NCBI GenBank assembly: GCA_020445005.1
Contig: JAGRHM010000040.1
Span: 354-5,535, forward strand
Length of the DNA stretch: 5,182 nt
DNA from: Candidatus Competibacteraceae bacterium
GTDB taxonomy: Bacteria > Pseudomonadota > Gammaproteobacteria > Competibacterales > Competibacteraceae
Reading direction: 5' to 3'
Both the position numbers and the translations under genes were made by a program. Within the stretch, counting starts at the first letter, position 1, and each line of letters opens with the position of its first letter. This document shows, one piece after another, positions 1 through 5,182 of the stretch. A model generated the notes under the pieces. That model had not been told where the DNA came from and did not search any database. It saw only the letters and a program-made list of their open reading frames with translations.

Positions 1-549
1 GCGCGGCGCTGTTTCGTGGTCGAGGTCATGGGGCGGCATTGTGGTTATCTGGCGTTGATGAGCGGGATGGCCAGCGGGGCGGAACGGATTTATTTGCCTG
101 AAGAGGGCATCACGCTTAAGGACTTGCAGGCCGATGTGGAGCGCATGGTCGACAGCTTCGGCAAGGGGCGGCGCTTTTACCTGACGATTCGCAACGAGTA
201 CGCCAACGATCAATACACCACCGATTTTCTGGCCCGGCTGTTTGAAGAGGAAGGCAGTCACCTGTTTGACGTGCGCCAGGCGGTGTTAGGCCACGTTCAA
301 CAGGGCGGTAATCCCTCGCCGTTCGATCGCATTCTGGCGACCCGGCTGGCCGCGCACTGCATCGACTTCCTGACCGGGGAATTGGGGCGCGGCGGAGCGG
401 CAGGCGCCTTCGTCGGTCTGGCTGAAGGTAAGCTGACGACCTTCCCGATCAAGCAGATGCCGGATATGGTCGATATCGCCAACCGGCGGCCGCTGGAACA
501 GTGGTGGCTGGAGTTGCGTTCGGTGTTACAGGCCCTGGCGCAACCTTAG
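1..549 (+). CDS. 6-phosphofructokinase, eukaryotic-type C-terminal half (5' truncated)
   Basis: Phosphofructokinase makes fructose 1,6-bisphosphate from fructose 6-phosphate and ATP, a committed cytosolic step of glycolysis. The frame is open to base 1 and ends at TAG 547-549, so 182 C-terminal residues are visible. MGRHCGYLAL (28-57) is the PFK sugar-binding segment with the Arg equivalent to E. coli R171. RNE (190-198) supplies the E222 equivalent, and VRQAVLGHVQQGG with PFDR holds the R243 and H249 equivalents (274-276, 292-294). The residue matching E. coli R252 is Gln (301-303). RNE followed by YTTDF, the QQGG motif and the tail EQWWLELR (496-519) match my memory of the C-terminal half of animal PFK much better than short bacterial PfkA. 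This suggests a fused double-domain enzyme of about 750-800 residues, but the N-terminal half lies outside the window. A divergent single-domain PFK remains possible. It converges on the next gene. Confidence 0.93.
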   Translation, partial: ARRCFVVEVMGRHCGYLALMSGMASGAERIYLPEEGITLKDLQADVERMVDSFGKGRRFYLTIRNEYANDQYTTDFLARLFEEEGSHLFDVRQAVLGHVQQGGNPSPFDRILATRLAAHCIDFLTGELGRGGAAGAFVGLAEGKLTTFPIKQMPDMVDIANRRPLEQWWLELRSVLQALAQP

Positions 550-568
550 TCCAGGCAGCTACCGTTCC

Positions 569-1435
569 CTACCGCCGTCCTTCGCCGCCCGCCCGCCGCA
601 GAATCGCATCCAACATTGCAGTGGGCAACCATCGCTTTAGGATGGCAAACAGGTATGTTGGCGTCGTCACCGGATAGCGGGCGCGAGGCCGGGGACTTTC
701 CAGCGCATGAATCACCCGCTTCAACACCGCTTCCGGTGGCAGCGTGAACGGCGCGGCTGGGCCTTCCTTAAGCAATCGCGTTTCCATCGCCGCGTACTTT
801 GCTCGATGTGGACTGCGTTCACCCTGGATATGCCGCTGATAAGCTGCGTGGGCGTTATCCCGAAACCGGCTGAGAATCGGCCCCGGCTCGATCAAGCAAA
901 CGTGAATGCTCGTACCCGCAAGCTCCAAACGCAAGGTGTCCGCCAGTCCCTCCAGCGCAAACTTGCTAGCGACGTAAGCGCCCCGGTAGGGAAACGCCAC
1001 CAGGCCCAGCACCGAGCTGTTGTATAGAATCCGTCCCCCACTTTGCTGACGCATCACCGGAATAACTTGGTTAGTCAACTCCAGAGCACCGAACAGATTG
1101 GTTTCAAACTGTTCGCGCAACGCATCACGACTCACATCCTCTACCGCGCCTGGTTGACCATAACCCGCGTTGTTGAACAACGCGCTCAACCGGCCGTCGG
1201 TTTGGTCCAGTACAGTCGCCACGGCTGAGCGAATGGACAGGGAGTCGGTTACATCCAACCATACGCTTTCCAGACCTTCCGCTCGCAAACGCTCTACATC
1301 CGCAGTTTGGCGAGCGGTGGCGAACACTCGCCAACCGCGCGCCTTCAGGCCGTGGGCGACACAATAGCCAATGCCCGAGGAACAACCTGTGATCAAGATG
1401 ATTTTGTCGCTATTTATTTGTTGATTACGTTCCAC
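569..1435 (-). CDS. SDR-family oxidoreductase, YbbO-like (probable NADP-dependent aldehyde reductase)
   Basis: This is a 288-residue classical short-chain dehydrogenase/reductase, predicted cytosolic. Visible landmarks are the Rossmann motif TGCSSGIG (16-23), Arg42 after the second beta strand (suggesting NADP(H)), Asp61-Val62, NNAG (88-91), Asn113, and the catalytic Ser141, Tyr154 and Lys158 with standard spacing. After the active site, IEPGP (183-187) and the C-terminal pattern RARYPVT with LKRWLP (about 251-271) resemble E. coli YbbO, reported as an NADP-dependent aldehyde reductase. The substrate here is inferred. The start is GTG at 1433-1435, supported by GGGAGGAG at 1439-1446 on the same strand and by the Rossmann fold beginning about 11 residues in. 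The gene is intact and of normal length. It is transcribed alone, divergent from pstS and convergent with the PFK gene; neither neighbour indicates its role. Confidence 0.93.
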   Translation of the reverse strand: MERNQQINSDKIILITGCSSGIGYCVAHGLKARGWRVFATARQTADVERLRAEGLESVWLDVTDSLSIRSAVATVLDQTDGRLSALFNNAGYGQPGAVEDVSRDALREQFETNLFGALELTNQVIPVMRQQSGGRILYNSSVLGLVAFPYRGAYVASKFALEGLADTLRLELAGTSIHVCLIEPGPILSRFRDNAHAAYQRHIQGERSPHRAKYAAMETRLLKEGPAAPFTLPPEAVLKRVIHALESPRPRARYPVTTPTYLFAILKRWLPTAMLDAILRRAGGEGRR

Positions 1436-1438
1436 TTT

Positions 1439-1446
1439 CTCCTCCC
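1439..1446 (-). promoter_or_regulatory. Ribosome binding site of the SDR gene
   Basis: Read on the minus strand this is GGGAGGAG followed by AAA and the GTG start codon. It is a strong Shine-Dalgarno match at short spacing. It decides in favour of the GTG start at 1435, which would otherwise be uncertain. Confidence 0.75.
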
Positions 1447-1467
1447 GGCATCATCTCTCAGGTCTCA

Positions 1468-1485
1468 TCGCCATAAAACTGCAAT
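1468..1485 (+). promoter_or_regulatory. Candidate Pho box (PhoB binding site) of the pst operon
   Basis: TCGCCATAAAACTGCAAT reads as two 7-bp half-sites, TCGCCAT and CTGCAAT, separated by AAAA. Against the established CTGTCAT repeat they match at 4/7 and 5/7 positions, and the 4-bp A-rich spacer is canonical. A -10-like TATAAA begins 10 bp downstream, the usual geometry of PhoB-activated promoters. The half-site match is moderate, so the call leans on geometry and on its place in front of pstS. Confidence 0.5.
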
Positions 1486-1501
1486 ATAAATGAAATATAA
1501 A
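1483..1501 (+). repeat. 8-bp direct repeat AATATAAA with 11-bp period
   Basis: AATATAAA occurs at 1483-1490 and again at 1494-1501, separated by TGA, so the copies are offset by exactly 11 bp. The repeat overlaps the end of the candidate Pho box and the candidate -10. The 11-bp period equals the half-site period of PhoB boxes. In such AT-rich DNA a chance repeat is possible. Confidence 0.5.
1496..1501 (+). promoter_or_regulatory. Candidate -10 element of the pst promoter
   Basis: TATAAA matches the sigma-70 consensus TATAAT at 5 of 6 positions and starts 10 bp after the candidate Pho box, where PhoB-dependent promoters place it. No good -35 is visible, as expected when PhoB substitutes for it. 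The transcript would start near 1508, giving a leader of about 100 nt before pstS. Other AT-rich hexamers nearby, such as TATATT around 1530, are alternatives. Confidence 0.4.
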
Positions 1502-1545
1502 GACCGTCATCTCGTAGCAATCACAGTTTATATTTCTATCACACC

Positions 1546-1559
1546 CCTCATAAATGAGG
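1546..1559. repeat. Small inverted repeat in the predicted pstS leader
   Basis: CCTCATAAATGAGG has perfect 6-bp arms, CCTCAT and ATGAGG, around AA. As DNA it could be a dyad operator half-turn wide. As RNA it would fold as a 5-bp stem with a UAAA loop, followed directly by AUUUU. It lies about 50 bp before the pstS start. The function is unknown. Confidence 0.5.
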
Positions 1560-1598
1560 ATTTTCTGTATTTAATCAATTTCATAACAATCGCTTATC

Positions 1599-1604
1599 GG
1601 AGGT
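1599..1604 (+). promoter_or_regulatory. Ribosome binding site of pstS
   Basis: GGAGGT lies 5 nt before ATG 1610-1612, an excellent Shine-Dalgarno match. It fixes the pstS start at 1610 and rules out the in-frame ATG at 1490, which lies in promoter-like AT-rich DNA and would place 40 unrelated residues before the signal peptide. Confidence 0.85.
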
Positions 1605-1609
1605 TTCTC

Positions 1610-2641
1610 ATGATCAAGCACAAGCTTGCCTGCGCCGTGGCGGCCACTTTCACGCTGATTGGCGCTGCCCACGCCCAATCGGCCCGCGATTACATCAGCA
1701 TTGTTGGCTCGTCCACTGTCTATCCCTTTACGACCGCGGTGGCCGAGCAGTTCGGTAAAGCGAACGCCAACTTTAAGACGCCTAAAGTCGAATCCACTGG
1801 CACCGGCGGCGGCTTCAAGTTGTTCTGCGGCGGTGTTGGCGTCGAATTCCCTGATCTTTCCAATGCTTCGCGTGCCGTCAAGAAATCCGAAATCGAAACC
1901 TGCGCCAAGAACGGCGTCAAGGAAATCGTCGAGATTAAGATCGGTTTCGATGGCATCGTCGTCGCTTCTTCAAAGAAGAATGAGCCAATGCCGTTGACCA
2001 CGAAGGATCTTTGGCTGGCCCTGGCCAAGCAGGTTCCGGAACCGGGCACGGGCAAGCTGGTCGCCAATCCGTTCAAGACCTGGAAGGACGTCAGCCCCGA
2101 CCTGCCCGCGAAGAAAATCGAAGTGCTGGGTCCTCCGCCGACCTCTGGCACACGTGACGCCTTTGTTGAATTAGTCATGGATGTCGGCTGCGAAGAGTTC
2201 CCGGCGGTCAAGGCGCTGGACAAGGAGGAAGCCAAAGCCGTTTGCCAGACGATCCGTGAAGACGGCGCTTACATCGAAGCCGGCGAGAATGACAACCTGA
2301 TCGTCAACAAGCTGGTGGCTAACCCCAATGCGCTGGGTATCTTCGGCTATAGTTTCCTGGAAGAAAATCTGGACAAAATTCAGGGTGAACCGATCAATGG
2401 CGTACAACCGGAATTCGACAACATCGCCAGTGGCAAATATCCGGTCTCGCGGCCGCTGTTTATCTATGTCAAGAAAGCGCATGTCGGCGTCATTCCCGGC
2501 ATCAAGGAATTTGTTGCTGAGTATGTCAGCGACAAGGCGATGGGCGATGAAGGTTATCTGGCCAGCAAAGGTTTGATCCCGCTGCCTGCCGACCAACGCA
2601 AGCAGTCTGCGATGGACGCAAAGAACCTGAAGCCCCTGTGA
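1610..2641 (+). CDS. pstS: Phosphate ABC transporter periplasmic substrate-binding protein PstS
   Basis: PstS binds orthophosphate in the periplasm and hands it to the PstCA permease. The protein has 343 residues. A signal peptide is clear: basic MIKHK, a hydrophobic core, then AHA before Gln23, the likely cleavage point. The mature protein opens with the phosphate-binding motif GSSTVYPF (33-40), followed by STGTGGGF (62-69), the SNASR segment (84-88), IGFDG (111-115) and SGTRDAF (179-185), where Ser, Thr and Arg are likely phosphate ligands. Four cysteines in the mature chain (73, 98, 194, 212) could form two disulfides. In motif content it matches the longer PstS type found with long PstC/PstA, not the E. 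coli short type. The start is ATG 1610 with GGAGGT upstream. It is the first gene of the operon, 81 bp before pstC, and is probably PhoB-controlled. Confidence 0.95.
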   Translation: MIKHKLACAVAATFTLIGAAHAQSARDYISIVGSSTVYPFTTAVAEQFGKANANFKTPKVESTGTGGGFKLFCGGVGVEFPDLSNASRAVKKSEIETCAKNGVKEIVEIKIGFDGIVVASSKKNEPMPLTTKDLWLALAKQVPEPGTGKLVANPFKTWKDVSPDLPAKKIEVLGPPPTSGTRDAFVELVMDVGCEEFPAVKALDKEEAKAVCQTIREDGAYIEAGENDNLIVNKLVANPNALGIFGYSFLEENLDKIQGEPINGVQPEFDNIASGKYPVSRPLFIYVKKAHVGVIPGIKEFVAEYVSDKAMGDEGYLASKGLIPLPADQRKQSAMDAKNLKPL

Positions 2642-2722
2642 TCCGGTAACAGAATCTACTCAACATACGCCGCCCGCGCACCCAATGTTGCAGGTGGCTT
2701 TCCGCATCCTGGTGACTGCACC
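2642..2722 (+). other. pstS-pstC intergenic spacer with weak hairpins
   Basis: This 81-bp gap contains no open frame of note. CAACAT (2661-2666) can pair with ATGTTG (2685-2690) around an 18-nt loop, and TGGTG (2710-2714) can pair with CACCA (2719-2723) around ACTG. Neither has a U-run, so neither is an intrinsic terminator. Such gaps after the binding-protein gene often let it be expressed more than the permease genes through RNA processing or partial termination; that role is only inferred here. Confidence 0.5.
2711..2715 (+). promoter_or_regulatory. Weak ribosome binding site of pstC
   Basis: GGTGA, 7 nt before ATG 2723, is the best Shine-Dalgarno candidate for pstC and is far weaker than that of pstS. 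It lies inside a possible 5-bp hairpin (2710-2723) that also takes up the first base of the start codon. No better in-frame start is visible upstream. Confidence 0.45.
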
Positions 2723-4102
2723 ATGTTGTTCTACTTGTTCCTGACCCTTACGCTGTTAAGTCTGAGCGGCTACTACCTGGGCCGCAAGCGCGCGTTCGCG
2801 GTCGCTGGAAACCATATCCGCAACCTGCACTCCCTGCCCAGTTACTACGGCTCCTACACCGCGTTGTGGTGCGGATTACCCGCGTTGATTGTATTTGCTG
2901 TGTGGGCCGCCTTGCAGCCCAGCATCATTATCGAACTGGTCATCGCCGATCTGCCGCCCGAATTACGCGAATTGCCTTCTGGCCGTTTGGACTTGGTCGT
3001 TAATGACATCAAGAACCTGGTCAGCGGCAACATTGTTTCCAGCAGCCCGGATGCGGCGATTCTGGCCGCCGCCGAGCATTATCGTCACCTGCAATTCATT
3101 GGCAATGTCGCGCTGTGGATCATGGTCCTGATGATGGCGACCGCAGGCGTTGCTTATAGCTGGCGGACCATATCGCCCAAACTGCGGGCGCGCAACCGAG
3201 TCGAGCAAGTGGTGAATGTGCTGCTGATCGCCAGTTCGACCGTGGCGATCTTTACGACGGTCGGCATCGTGTTATCGGTGCTGTTTGAATCGGTGCTGTT
3301 TTTTGGCAAAGTGCCGATCACCGAATTTCTGTTTGGTCTGCACTGGAGTCCGCAGACCGCCATTCGCGCTGATCAGACCGGCTCTTCCGGCGCATTCGGC
3401 ATGATCCCGCTGTTTACCGGCACCCTGTTGATTTCCGGCATCGCCATGTTAGTTGCTGTGCCGATTGGTCTGATGTCGGCGCTTTACCTGTGTGAGTACG
3501 CGGGTCCAAAATTCCGCGCCTCGGCGAAGCCGGCGCTGGAGGTGTTGGCCGGGATTCCCACCGTCGTCTACGGTTTCTTCGCCGCGCTGACCGTCGCTCC
3601 GCTCATTCGCGACCTGGGTACAGCGGTCGGTCTGCACGTTGCTTCGGAAAGCGCACTGGCCGCCGGACTGGTCATGGGCATCATGATTATCCCCTTCGTT
3701 TCGTCACTGTCCGATGACGTCATCAACGCGGTGCCGCAGTCGATGCGCGACGGCTCCTACGCCCTGGGTGCGACCAAATCGGAGACGATCAAGCGCGTGT
3801 TGTTGCCTGCGGCTTTACCGGGCATTGTCGGCAGCATCCTGTTGGCGGTTTCGCGCGCCATTGGCGAAACGATGATCGTGGTCATGGCCGCGGGTCTATC
3901 GGCGAATCTGACCGCTAATCCGCTGCAAGCGGTCACCACCGTTACCGTGCAAATCGTGACCCTGCTGACCGGCGACCAGGAGTTCGACAGCGCCAAAACC
4001 CTGGCGGCGTTCGCGCTGGGTCTGGTGCTGTTCATCGTCACTCTGATTCTCAACATCATCGCCCTGACGGTCGTGCGCAAGTACCGGGAACAGTATGAAT
4101 AA
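2723..4102 (+). CDS. pstC: Phosphate ABC transporter permease PstC (long form)
   Basis: PstC forms, with PstA, the inner-membrane phosphate channel. At 459 residues it is well beyond the roughly 320 of E. coli PstC. The extra part is N-terminal: hydrophobic segments at about 1-18 and 45-68, a soluble stretch with charged helices (about 75-122), and another membrane segment (about 124-146). The conserved permease core follows, with membrane segments near 162-195, 226-257, 272-296, 311-328, 363-392 and 425-452. The coupling loop that contacts the ATPase is visible at about 342-365 (RDGSYALGATKSETIKRVLLP), and RAIGETM (378-384) is the typical PstC signature after it. The N-terminal part probably corresponds to the uncharacterised domain annotated in long PstC proteins (DUF3708, from memory). 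The start ATG has only a weak ribosome site. The stop overlaps the pstA start by 8 nt, so translation is probably coupled. Confidence 0.95.
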   Translation: MLFYLFLTLTLLSLSGYYLGRKRAFAVAGNHIRNLHSLPSYYGSYTALWCGLPALIVFAVWAALQPSIIIELVIADLPPELRELPSGRLDLVVNDIKNLVSGNIVSSSPDAAILAAAEHYRHLQFIGNVALWIMVLMMATAGVAYSWRTISPKLRARNRVEQVVNVLLIASSTVAIFTTVGIVLSVLFESVLFFGKVPITEFLFGLHWSPQTAIRADQTGSSGAFGMIPLFTGTLLISGIAMLVAVPIGLMSALYLCEYAGPKFRASAKPALEVLAGIPTVVYGFFAALTVAPLIRDLGTAVGLHVASESALAAGLVMGIMIIPFVSSLSDDVINAVPQSMRDGSYALGATKSETIKRVLLPAALPGIVGSILLAVSRAIGETMIVVMAAGLSANLTANPLQAVTTVTVQIVTLLTGDQEFDSAKTLAAFALGLVLFIVTLILNIIALTVVRKYREQYE

Positions 4103-5182
4103 TTCATCGACCTCCTCCTCCGCCAAGCCGGTCAAACCGCAACGAGACATCAAGACTATCGTCAACACCAGTCTGGCGCGGCGGCACGCCGCCGAGAACC
4201 GCTTCCGCTGGTATGGACTGATCGCCATCAGCCTGGGGTTGGCGTTCGTGGCGCTCATGTTTGTCAATATCATCAGCAAGGGTTATCCGGCCTTCTGGCA
4301 GACCTATATTGAATTGCCGATTCAGTTCGATGCGGCAACTATTGACCCGGAAGGCCAGCGCGACCCCAAGGCGCTGGCGGACGCTAACTACGCGACCTTG
4401 ATTCGCGTCAGTCTGCGCGAGATGTTTCCTGAGGTCGAAGGTCGCCGCAACCTGCGTGCGCTGTATGGGCTGGTCAGCTCCAACGCGCCGTTCCGCTTGC
4501 GCGATGCCGTATTGAGCGATCCCGGATTGATCGGAACCCGCCAGTCCGTCTGGGTGCTAGCCTCGGCTAACGTGGACACTTTCGTCAAGGGCAATATCAA
4601 CCGTAATCTTGATGAATCGCTGCGGCCCATCAAGGATCAGGAAATCGCCTGGGTCGACCAGTTGCAAGCCTCCGGCCAGCTGGAACAACGTTTTAACGTC
4701 ACCCTGTTCAGCAATGGCGATTCCCGCGAACCGGAACAGGCGGGCATTCGCGGGGCGTTGATGGGTTCGTTCTACACTTTATTGGTTACCTTTTTCCTGT
4801 CATTCCCGATTGGGGTCGCAACGGCGGTCTATCTGGAAGAGTTTGCCCCGAAGAATCGCTGGACCGATTTGATTGAGGTGAATATCAACAACCTGGCGGC
4901 GGTGCCGTCCATCGTCTTCGGTCTGCTGGGTTTGGCGGTGTTCATCAACTTCTTTGGCTTACCGCGCTCCGCGCCGCTGGTGGGCGGTCTGGTCTTGAGT
5001 TTAATGACGCTGCCGGTGATCATTATCGCTAGTCGCGCTGCTTTGACCTCGGTTCCGCCGTCAATTCGCGAAGCAGCGCTGGGCATGGGCGCATCCAAGC
5101 TGCAAATGGTCGGGCATCATGTGTTGCCGTTGGCGATGCCCGGCATGTTGACCGGCTCGATCATCGGCATGGCGCGCGCGCT
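4095..5182 (+). CDS. pstA: Phosphate ABC transporter permease PstA (long form, 3' truncated by window edge)
   Basis: PstA is the second subunit of the PstCA phosphate channel. The frame from ATG 4095 stays open to the window end, giving 362 complete codons plus two bases. A Ser-rich and basic cytoplasmic N-terminus (1-38) precedes a first membrane helix (about 39-61). A long mostly hydrophilic region of about 150 residues (62-215) follows, predicted periplasmic, where E. coli PstA has only a short loop. The permease core resumes with helices at about 222-246, 265-288 and 294-314. The coupling loop REAALGMGASKLQMVGHHVLP (325-345) is a clear EAA motif with the usual downstream PGM. The sequence stops at MARAL, just where GET would be expected. 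The inserted domain probably corresponds to DUF3333 (from memory). GGGAA at 4086-4090 is a modest ribosome site; the start lies inside the end of pstC (ATGAATAA). Confidence 0.94.
   Translation, partial: MNNSSTSSSAKPVKPQRDIKTIVNTSLARRHAAENRFRWYGLIAISLGLAFVALMFVNIISKGYPAFWQTYIELPIQFDAATIDPEGQRDPKALADANYATLIRVSLREMFPEVEGRRNLRALYGLVSSNAPFRLRDAVLSDPGLIGTRQSVWVLASANVDTFVKGNINRNLDESLRPIKDQEIAWVDQLQASGQLEQRFNVTLFSNGDSREPEQAGIRGALMGSFYTLLVTFFLSFPIGVATAVYLEEFAPKNRWTDLIEVNINNLAAVPSIVFGLLGLAVFINFFGLPRSAPLVGGLVLSLMTLPVIIIASRAALTSVPPSIREAALGMGASKLQMVGHHVLPLAMPGMLTGSIIGMARA

Larger units (their letters stand above)
1436..1609. promoter_or_regulatory. Divergent control region between the SDR gene and pstS
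   Basis: This 174-bp spacer separates the minus-strand SDR gene from plus-strand pstS and must carry promoters for both. From about 1475 to 1600 it is clearly AT-rich, unlike the flanking coding DNA. On the plus strand it holds a candidate Pho box with -10 element, an 11-bp-period direct repeat and a small dyad, each listed separately. I could not assign a convincing -35/-10 pair for the minus-strand gene. Several TATATT-like stretches read on either strand, so its promoter may overlap the pstS one. Confidence 0.7.

Noticed and set aside
16..18. GTG at 16 as the start of the phosphofructokinase gene.
   Set aside because: The frame is open to base 1 and the conserved PFK motif continues upstream (residues ARRCF before it), so this is an internal Val and the gene is cut by the window edge.
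550..568. Intrinsic terminator between the convergent PFK and SDR genes.
   Set aside because: The 19-bp gap has no stem-loop with a U-run on either strand. Termination must use another mechanism or lie within the coding ends.
707..1027. Plus-strand open frame of about 106 codons inside the SDR gene.
   Set aside because: It is antisense to a well-supported gene with catalytic motifs, has no recognisable domain, and its composition (many Arg, Gln, His) is typical of a shadow frame.
1565..1582. A second Pho box reading CTGTATT-TAAT-CAATTTC.
   Set aside because: The first half-site matches at 5/7 but the second at only 2/7, and no -10 sits at the right distance before the ribosome site.
1490..1609. 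In-frame extension of pstS upstream to an ATG at 1490, adding 40 residues.
   Set aside because: The stretch is AT-rich promoter-like DNA, has no ribosome site in front of it, and would put a non-homologous tail before a clear signal peptide. ATG 1610 has GGAGGT at 5 nt.
1720..2596. Two long reverse-strand open frames across pstS (1720-2235 and 2171-2596).
   Set aside because: They are antisense to pstS, show no recognisable motif and no ribosome site. They arise from the codon bias of the real gene.
3757..4279. Reverse-strand open frames spanning the pstC-pstA junction.
   Set aside because: Both real genes here have clear permease motifs on the plus strand. The antisense translations are low-complexity Arg/Thr/Ser-rich and unlike known proteins.
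4388..5098. Reverse-strand open frames at 4388-4633 and 4829-5098.
   Set aside because: They are antisense to pstA, whose frame is continuous through both and carries the EAA loop. Nothing recognisable is encoded on the reverse strand.
1..5182. A previously undescribed system, mobile element, CRISPR array or RNA gene.
   Set aside because: All long plus-strand and minus-strand coding signals are accounted for by known families. I see no repeat arrays, terminal inverted repeats, transposase motifs or tRNA-like folds.

Overview
The window (5182 bp, moderately GC-rich with one AT-rich island at about 1475-1600) looks like ordinary proteobacterial chromosome. The aldehyde-reductase-like SDR resembles gammaproteobacterial YbbO, and the Pst proteins are the long variants common in alphaproteobacteria and in some environmental gammaproteobacteria. 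An environmental gammaproteobacterium is my best guess, but it is an inference from protein resemblance only.

Layout. Bases 1-549 (+) are the 3' end of a 6-phosphofructokinase gene whose visible part resembles the C-terminal, regulatory half of eukaryotic PFK rather than short bacterial PfkA. It converges, with a 19-bp gap, on a minus-strand short-chain dehydrogenase of the YbbO type (569-1435). An AT-rich 174-bp divergent control region (1436-1609) follows. It carries a candidate Pho box with a well-placed -10, an 8-bp direct repeat with an 11-bp period, and a small dyad in the predicted leader. From 1610 to the right edge runs a phosphate-uptake operon on the plus strand: pstS (1610-2641), pstC (2723-4102) and pstA (4095 to beyond 5182, cut by the window edge). 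pstB and phoU would be expected next but are not visible.

How the genes work together. PstS captures orthophosphate in the periplasm and delivers it to the PstC/PstA membrane channel, which is powered by the PstB ATPase. Both permeases carry extra N-terminal/periplasmic segments absent from the short E. coli forms, and PstS is of the matching cysteine-containing type. The candidate Pho box suggests induction by PhoB under phosphate starvation. The PFK (glycolysis) and the SDR (probable carbonyl reduction) are neighbours with no evident functional link to phosphate uptake.

I see no CRISPR array, mobile element, tRNA or rRNA, and nothing that supports a new multi-gene system. The points most worth a second look are the eukaryote-like PFK end, the pstS control region and the enlarged Pst permeases.
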